Below, piece after piece: positions 59,002 through 64,000 of a stretch of 64,000 nt of DNA. The notes under the pieces are model-generated. The model searched no databases, had not been told where the DNA came from, and worked only from the letters and a program-made list of their open reading frames with translations. The stretch lies in contig NZ_AFHG01000050.1 of the NCBI RefSeq assembly GCF_000214035.2, positions 1-64,000 of the forward strand. The letters are read 5' to 3'. The first letter of the stretch is position 1; each line of letters begins with the position of its first letter. This DNA is from Methyloversatilis universalis FAM5 (GTDB lineage Bacteria > Pseudomonadota > Gammaproteobacteria > Burkholderiales > Rhodocyclaceae). The translations under genes were made by a program, and so were the position numbers.

Positions 59002-60312
59002 GTGTCCGCATCAGATTCCCTCGTTTCCCGCAGCCTCGCCGCCGTCTGGCATCCGTGCACCCAGATGCAGTGGCACGCCGACCAGTCGCTGCCGCTGCTC
59101 GCGGTCAGCCGCGCGCAGGGCGCGTGGCTCTACGGCCCTGACGGCCAGCGCTATCTCGACGGCATCAGTTCGTGGTGGACCAATCTGTTCGGCCACAGTC
59201 ATCCGCACATCGTGCAGGCGCTGCGCGACCAGCTCGATACGCTGGATCACGTGATGCTCGCCGGCTTTACGCACGAGCCGGTGGTGGCGCTGTCCGAGAA
59301 GCTGTCGGCCCTGACCGGTGGCCGTCTCGGTCATGCCTTCTACGCCTCCGATGGCGCATCGGCGACCGAGATCGCGCTGAAGATGTCGCTGCATTACTGG
59401 CGCAACCGCGGGCGGCCGGGCAAGAACGAATTCATCTGTTTCGCCGGCAGCTATCACGGCGAAACCGTGGGCGCGCTGGCGGTGACCGACGTGCCGCTGT
59501 TCCGCGACGCCTACGCGCCCATGGTGCGCGGCGCGCATGTGCTGCCCAGTCCGGCGTCGAGCGCGCCGCTGCACGCGCTCGATGCACTGACCGTATTCCT
59601 CGAAGCCCACCACGCGCGGATCGCTGCGCTCATCATCGAACCGCGGGTGCAGTGCGCCGGCGGCTTCGCCATGCACGACGCCAGCTGGCTCAGTGCGGTA
59701 CGCGCGCTGTGCGACGTCTACGAAGTGCATCTGATCGCCGATGAGATCGCGGTCGGCTGCGGCCGCACCGGCACTTTCTTCGCCTGCGAACAGTCGCTGG
59801 ACGCCGACGGCGAGGGCTGGCCGGATTTCATCTGCCTGTCAAAAGGCATCACCGGCGGCACGCTGCCGCTGTCGCTGGTGCTGAGCCGGCCAGACATCTA
59901 CGCCGCCTTCCTCGACGACACGATGGCGCGCGGCTTTCTGCATTCGCATTCCTACACCGGCAATCCGCTGGCCTGTCGCGCCGCGCTCGCAACGCTGGAA
60001 CTGTTCGACGCGTTGGACATCCTGGCGCGCAACCGCGTCTGGGGCGACCGCTTTACCGACGCGCTGGCGCCGCTGGCCGCGCACGCGTCGGTCCGCCGCT
60101 TCCGCCGCGCCGGCATGATCTGGGCGGCCGACATCGACACGCCGCACGCCGATTTCAGCCGCCGCTACTACCGCGCCGCGCTGGCGCGCGAACTGCTGCT
60201 GAGGCCGATCGGCAACACGCTGTATTTCATGCCGCCCTACATCCTCGACCCGGATCAGACCGCCTTGCTGGCCGAGCGCGCGCTGGCTGCACTGGACGCC
60301 GCACTGGCATGA
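59002..60312 (+). CDS. bioA: Adenosylmethionine-8-amino-7-oxononanoate aminotransferase
   Basis: A 436-residue fold-I PLP enzyme. WHPCTQMQWH near the N-terminus, FYASDGASATEIALKMSLHYW, SYHGETVGALAVT, LIADEIAVGCGRTGTFFACE and the PLP lysine in CLSKGITGGTLPLS are all present. It converts KAPA to DAPA using S-adenosylmethionine as amino donor. GTG 59002 is preferred; GTG 58975 is an in-frame alternative, and neither has a clear ribosome-binding site. It is the first gene of the biotin operon and overlaps bioF by four bases. Confidence 0.92.
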   Translation: MSASDSLVSRSLAAVWHPCTQMQWHADQSLPLLAVSRAQGAWLYGPDGQRYLDGISSWWTNLFGHSHPHIVQALRDQLDTLDHVMLAGFTHEPVVALSEKLSALTGGRLGHAFYASDGASATEIALKMSLHYWRNRGRPGKNEFICFAGSYHGETVGALAVTDVPLFRDAYAPMVRGAHVLPSPASSAPLHALDALTVFLEAHHARIAALIIEPRVQCAGGFAMHDASWLSAVRALCDVYEVHLIADEIAVGCGRTGTFFACEQSLDADGEGWPDFICLSKGITGGTLPLSLVLSRPDIYAAFLDDTMARGFLHSHSYTGNPLACRAALATLELFDALDILARNRVWGDRFTDALAPLAAHASVRRFRRAGMIWAADIDTPHADFSRRYYRAALARELLLRPIGNTLYFMPPYILDPDQTALLAERALAALDAALA

Positions 60313-61463
60313 GCGCGCTGGATTTCCGGGCCCGGCTGGCGGCGCTGGCCGAACAGGATCTGCTGCGCACGCGTGCGGTGCTGGATGCACCCTGCGGACC
60401 GCACGCCGAGGTGGACGGCCAGCGTCTGCTGTCCTTCGCCGGCAACGATTACCTCGGACTGGCCGCACATCCGGAGGTGGTCGAGGCGCTGCGCGAGGGC
60501 GCGGCCCGCTGGGGCGTGGGCGCCGGCGCGTCGCATCTGGTGAGCGGACACCAGCGGCCGCATGAAGAACTGGAGCAGGCTTTCGCGCGCTTTACCGGCC
60601 TGCCGCGTGCGCTGTTCTTTTCGACCGGATATATGGCCAATCTGGCGGTGCTGCCGGCGCTGGCCGGCCGCGGCGACACCGTGATCGCCGACCGCCTGAA
60701 CCACGCCTCGCTGGTGGATGCCGCGCTGCTGTCGCGCGCCACCGTGCGTCGCGTGCCACATGTTGACCTCACCGCCTTCGAACGTGCACTGGCGTCCGCC
60801 GACGGCCGCAAGGTGGTGGTGGTCGATGGCGTGTTCAGCATGGACGGCGACCTCGCGCCGCTGCCCGGACTGCTGGCGCTGTGCGAGCGTCATGACGCGC
60901 TGCTGGTGGTCGATGACGCGCACGGATTCGGCGTGCTGGGTGCGCAGGGGCGGGGCGTGCTGTCGCACTTCGGACTCGCGTCGCCACGCATCGTGTACGT
61001 CGGCACGCTGGGCAAGGCGGCCGGCGTCGCCGGCGCCTTCGTCGCGGGCGACGCCGACGCCATCGAATGGCTGATGCAGACCGGCCGCAGCTACCGCTAC
61101 ACCACGGCCGCACCGCCGGCGCTGGCCTGCGCGCTGCAGGCCAGCCTGCGTCTGATCGAGGTGGGCGACGCGCTGCGCGCCCGGCTGGCGGGCCACCGCG
61201 CGCAGCTGGCCGCGGCTGCCGCCACGCTGCGCTGGCCGCTGCTGCCGTCGGACACTGCCATCCAGCCGGTCGTGGTCGGCGGTAACGCCGACGCGCTGGC
61301 GCTGTCGGCGGCGCTGCGACGGCGCGGCCTGTGGGTGCCGGCCATCCGTCCGCCCACGGTGCCGGCCGGCAGCGCGCGCCTGCGCATTTCGCTCAGCGCG
61401 GCCCACACCGGGACGGATCTGGACGCGCTGTGTTCCGCGCTGCAGGAGGCGTCGGATGACTGA
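60309..61463 (+). CDS. bioF: 8-amino-7-oxononanoate synthase
   Basis: A 384-residue PLP enzyme of the alpha-oxoamine synthase family. SFAGNDYLGLAAHPEVVEAL, GAGASHLVSGHQRPHEELEQ, FSTGYMANLAVLPAL, DDAHGFGVLGAQGRG and the PLP lysine in VGTLGKAAGVAGAF are in order. It condenses pimeloyl-ACP with alanine. Its start overlaps the bioA stop and its end overlaps bioH by eight bases. Confidence 0.94.
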   Translation: MSALDFRARLAALAEQDLLRTRAVLDAPCGPHAEVDGQRLLSFAGNDYLGLAAHPEVVEALREGAARWGVGAGASHLVSGHQRPHEELEQAFARFTGLPRALFFSTGYMANLAVLPALAGRGDTVIADRLNHASLVDAALLSRATVRRVPHVDLTAFERALASADGRKVVVVDGVFSMDGDLAPLPGLLALCERHDALLVVDDAHGFGVLGAQGRGVLSHFGLASPRIVYVGTLGKAAGVAGAFVAGDADAIEWLMQTGRSYRYTTAAPPALACALQASLRLIEVGDALRARLAGHRAQLAAAAATLRWPLLPSDTAIQPVVVGGNADALALSAALRRRGLWVPAIRPPTVPAGSARLRISLSAAHTGTDLDALCSALQEASDD

Positions 61464-62229
61464 GGCACTGCGGGTGCGACGGCTCGGCCAGCGCGGGCCG
61501 GTGGTGGCCCTGATCCATGGCTGGGGCTGGGACAGCCGCGTGCTCGCACCGCTGGCCGAAGCGCTGTCCGCCCACGCGCAGGTGGTGCTGCCGGATCTGC
61601 CGGGCTATGGCCTGAACCGCGACCGCCGCTGTGCGGATTTCGATGCCTGCGTCGATCTGTTGGCGTCCACGGTGCCGGATGCGGACAGGCTGGTCGGCTG
61701 GTCGCTGGGCGGGCTGCTCGCCATCGCCTGGGCCGCCCGGGCGCCGGTGCGCAGGCTGGCCCTGGTGGGTGCTTCGCCGTGCTTCATGCAGGCCGCGGAC
61801 TGGCCGCTGGGCATGGCGGAAGAGCGCTTCCACGCCTTTGCCGACGGCGTGCGCGACGACGCGCGCAAGACCCGCACCCGTTTCGCCGCGCTGGCGGCGC
61901 TGGGCGACAGCGAGGCGCGTCACGTGCGCGCGACGCTGGCGGCGCTGGTCGATGAGCAGCCGCCGACGGACGAGGCGCTGGTCGCGTCGTTGGACTGGCT
62001 CTGCCAGCGCGACGAGCGGGCCGCGCTGAACCGGCTGGACTGCCCGGTGGCGCTGCTGCATGGCGAGCAGGATCAGGTGATCGCGGCTGACGCTGCCCGC
62101 GCCGCCGCCGAACAGACCGGCGCAGCGTGGATGCCGGTGCCGGGCGCCGCCCATCTTCCCTGGCGACCGGAGGCGGCCGGGCGGCTCGCGTGCTGGCTGG
62201 TCGACGCACGCGGGGAGGGCGTCGCATGA
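61456..62229 (+). CDS. bioH: Pimeloyl-ACP methyl ester carboxylesterase
   Basis: A 257-residue alpha/beta hydrolase. HGWGWDSRVLAPLAE carries the oxyanion region, GWSLGG holds the nucleophile serine (about residue 78), and the aspartate in HGEQDQV and the histidine in GAAHLPW complete the triad. It cleaves the methyl ester that BioC placed on the growing pimeloyl chain. It lies between bioF and bioC with overlapping ends, the usual betaproteobacterial order. Confidence 0.92.
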   Translation: MTEALRVRRLGQRGPVVALIHGWGWDSRVLAPLAEALSAHAQVVLPDLPGYGLNRDRRCADFDACVDLLASTVPDADRLVGWSLGGLLAIAWAARAPVRRLALVGASPCFMQAADWPLGMAEERFHAFADGVRDDARKTRTRFAALAALGDSEARHVRATLAALVDEQPPTDEALVASLDWLCQRDERAALNRLDCPVALLHGEQDQVIAADAARAAAEQTGAAWMPVPGAAHLPWRPEAAGRLACWLVDARGEGVA

Positions 62230-63011
62230 GCAGGCGGGATTCGCTGTGCGACGCCGGTGTGCGTGCCGCATTTTCACGTGCAGCGTCGCGCTACGCCGGT
62301 GCGGCCGCACTGCAGCGCCGGGTGTGCGACGGTCTGCTCGAACGCCTGCCGTCCGGCCAGCGGATCACGCGGGCGCTGGATCTCGGATGTGGCACCGGTT
62401 TCGCGAGCGCCGGCCTGCAGGCGCGCTGCGCCCCGTCCGGACTGATCGCGGCGGATTTTTCCATCGGCATGCTGGCGGCGCATCAGGCGGGCGCGGGTGT
62501 GCCCCGCGTGTGCGCCGATGCGCATCGTCTTCCGTTTGCGGACGGCTGTTTCGATCTGGTGTTCTCCAGCCTGATGCTGCAGTGGTGTGCGCTCGACGTG
62601 GCGCTGCCCGAATGTCGCCGCGTGCTCGCGCCCGGGGGCACACTGGCGTTCAGCACCGTACTGACCGGTACTCTGGGGGAGATCGATCAGGCCTTCCACG
62701 GGCTGGATGCGCACCGGCACGTGATCGCTTTCCCGTCCGCCGGCGATCTGGAAACCGCCCTGACCGGCGCGGGTCTGCGCATCGAGCGCATGGATCTGAC
62801 CACCGAAACCGAGCATTTCGCCGATGCGCGCGCACTGCTGCAGTCCAACCGCGACATCGGCGCATCCCGTGTGCCCGCGGGCGGGCGGCGCGCGGTGCTG
62901 GGGCGTGCCGCACTGCAGACCGTGCTGGCGCGACTCGAAGCGCTGCGCACGCCGGATGGCCTGCCGCTGAGCTACCGGCTTGCGTGGGTGGTCGCGACCT
63001 CTGCGGAGTAA
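62226..63011 (+). CDS. bioC: Malonyl-ACP O-methyltransferase
   Basis: A 261-residue SAM-dependent methyltransferase. The family start VRAAFSRAASRYAGAAALQRRV is followed by SAM-binding LDLGCGTGFAS, ADFSIGMLA, ADAHRLPFADGCFDLVFSSLMLQWC and VLAPGGTLAFSTV. It methylates malonyl-ACP to start pimelate synthesis in disguise. ATG 62226 overlaps the bioH stop (ATGA). Confidence 0.92.
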   Translation: MSRRDSLCDAGVRAAFSRAASRYAGAAALQRRVCDGLLERLPSGQRITRALDLGCGTGFASAGLQARCAPSGLIAADFSIGMLAAHQAGAGVPRVCADAHRLPFADGCFDLVFSSLMLQWCALDVALPECRRVLAPGGTLAFSTVLTGTLGEIDQAFHGLDAHRHVIAFPSAGDLETALTGAGLRIERMDLTTETEHFADARALLQSNRDIGASRVPAGGRRAVLGRAALQTVLARLEALRTPDGLPLSYRLAWVVATSAE

Positions 63012-63023
63012 CTGGAGAACGAT

Positions 63024-63722
63024 GTGACTGAAGCACGCGTGCATTTCGTCGCCGGTACGGATACCGGCATAGGCAAGACACTGGTGTCGTGCGCACTGTT
63101 GCACGCACTGCGCGCGCAGGGCATCGCGGCCGTGGGCATGAAACCGATCGCATCCGGTGCCGAACTGCAGTCCGACGGTCGCCTGCACAACGAGGACGCC
63201 GACGCACTGGCGCAGGCGAGCGGCATGGTGCAGCCGACCGCGCTGACCAATCCCTATCTGTTCGAACGTCCGCTGGCGCCCCACGTCGCGGCGGAGCGGG
63301 AGGGGCGGTCGATTGCGCGTGAGGTCGTGCTCGATGCGCTGTCCCGGCTGCGCCGGCAGGCGGCGCATGTAGTGGTGGAAGGTGTCGGTGGCTTCGTCGT
63401 TCCGCTGGGCGATGACTGGACGACGGCCGACCTGGCGGTCGAGATCGGTGCGCCCGTAGTGCTCGTCGTCGGGCTGCGGCTGGGCTGCATCAACCACGCG
63501 CTGCTGACCGCTGAAGCGATCCGGAACCGTGGCCTGAGGCTGGCCGGGTGGGTGGCTAACTGTCAGCCGGAAGGCATGCTGGAGCAGGATGCGACGATTT
63601 TTGCGTTGAAAGTTCGCCTCAACGCGCCATTTCTTGGCATAATTCCGCGGCTGTCGGGAGCCGACGCGCAAACCGCGTCTCGACTCCTCGACATCCAGCT
63701 GTTGCTGACAGCCTCCCGATGA
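63024..63722 (+). CDS. bioD: Dethiobiotin synthetase
   Basis: A 232-residue P-loop enzyme. The ATP loop FVAGTDTGIGKT lies at residues 8-19, KPIASG at about 40-45, and VVEGVGGFVVPL at about 115-126. It forms the ureido ring of dethiobiotin from DAPA, CO2 and ATP. GTG 63024 is the start, with GGAG nine bases upstream. It is the last gene of the operon; bioB is not in the window. Confidence 0.93.
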   Translation: MTEARVHFVAGTDTGIGKTLVSCALLHALRAQGIAAVGMKPIASGAELQSDGRLHNEDADALAQASGMVQPTALTNPYLFERPLAPHVAAEREGRSIAREVVLDALSRLRRQAAHVVVEGVGGFVVPLGDDWTTADLAVEIGAPVVLVVGLRLGCINHALLTAEAIRNRGLRLAGWVANCQPEGMLEQDATIFALKVRLNAPFLGIIPRLSGADAQTASRLLDIQLLLTASR

Positions 63723-63739
63723 ATTTTTTGTTGAGGGGT

Positions 63740-63768
63740 TTGACAGCACAAGAAACCCTCACCATAAT
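63740..63768 (+). promoter_or_regulatory. Strong sigma-70 promoter for the tRNA genes
   Basis: A perfect TTGACA (63740-63745) and CATAAT (63763-63768) are 17 bases apart. The predicted start is about 63775, some 14 bases before tRNA-Tyr. It is the clearest housekeeping promoter in the window. Confidence 0.85.
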
Positions 63769-63788
63769 CGCGGGTTTCGCTGGTCGCC

Positions 63789-63873
<85 letters not shown>

Positions 63874-63973
63874 TTCCCAGTCGAGTGGTTGTGAAGACGG
63901 CGAAATGCGGTAGCAAAAGATGTAATGCATCGTGAGCGCCTGGCGCGGCGGTGCAGTGGTAGGGAGTGGTTTG

Positions 63974-64000
63974 GCGGGAGTAGTTCAATGGTAGAACCTT
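63974..64000 (+). tRNA. tRNA-Gly, 5' part only (cut by window edge)
   Basis: The last 27 bases begin GCGGGAGTAGTTCAATGGT and continue AGAACCTT. This is the acceptor strand, D arm and start of the anticodon stem of a betaproteobacterial tRNA-Gly, most likely of UCC type by its usual place after tRNA-Tyr. The anticodon itself is outside the window. Confidence 0.82.

Overview
The window is a contiguous, gene-dense, GC-rich (roughly two thirds G+C by eye) chromosomal segment of a betaproteobacterium. Several features fit a Rhodocyclales-type, possibly methylotrophic organism such as Methyloversatilis: a PEP-CTERM exosortase substrate, a PQQ alcohol dehydrogenase with a lanthanide-type metal site behind a sigma-54 promoter, many GGDEF/EAL proteins, a bioA-F-H-C-D operon, and a tRNA-Tyr/tRNA-Gly pair of the kind that precedes tuf in Betaproteobacteria. 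The genus is an inference.

Layout. 1-0.95 kb: IS1182-type transposase remnants. 1-5.2 kb: small accessory genes, a RelE/ParE toxin-antitoxin pair, a DUF1877 protein, yggL, a frameshifted HAD phosphatase and a membrane protein. 5.2-8 kb: a phospholipid operon (CDP-alcohol phosphotransferase, PlsC-like acyltransferase, CdsA-like cytidylyltransferase), bracketed by two related candidate small RNAs with an anti-Shine-Dalgarno 5' end. 8-10.7 kb: ECF42-type sigma factor with two DGPF/YCII proteins and a VOC protein. 10.9-20 kb: three large c-di-GMP proteins with different sensor ends and a DksA/TraR zinc finger. 20-22.4 kb: ATP-grasp and short Hsp70 proteins, then REP-like palindromes. 22.6-26.5 kb: ferredoxin-NADP reductase, ferredoxin and a cytoplasmic molybdopterin oxidoreductase. 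26.7-29.1 kb: a MocR regulator lacking the PLP lysine, divergent from an SDR. 29.1-31.6 kb: alkylation-repair genes (alkB, ada, alkA-like). 31.6-33 kb: fpr and a DGC-domain protein around an NnrR-like box. 33-37.5 kb: PEP-CTERM protein, DUF945 protein, small lipoprotein, PQQ dehydrogenase. 37.8-44.1 kb: hypothetical operon, S4 protein, TPR/2OG-oxygenase, fourth GGDEF/EAL protein. 44.1-53 kb: divergent two-component/cytochrome b561 operon and RND metal-type efflux operon around a perfect palindrome. 53-58.9 kb: LTA-synthase-like sulfatase, dps-oxyR, and a divergent Prx-Grx hybrid plus disulfide reductase with an OxyR-type operator. 59-63.7 kb: biotin operon. 63.7-64 kb: strong promoter, tRNA-Tyr and the start of tRNA-Gly.

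How it fits together. Many genes are translationally coupled (stop/start overlaps). The clearest regulatory logic is local: OxyR next to Dps and the peroxidase it probably controls; a response regulator and kinase opposite the efflux pump they probably control; a sigma-54 element before the alcohol dehydrogenase. The most novel-looking items are the paired anti-SD small RNAs, the spermidine-synthase-fold gene wedged between response regulator and kinase, and the MocR protein with arginine in place of the PLP lysine.
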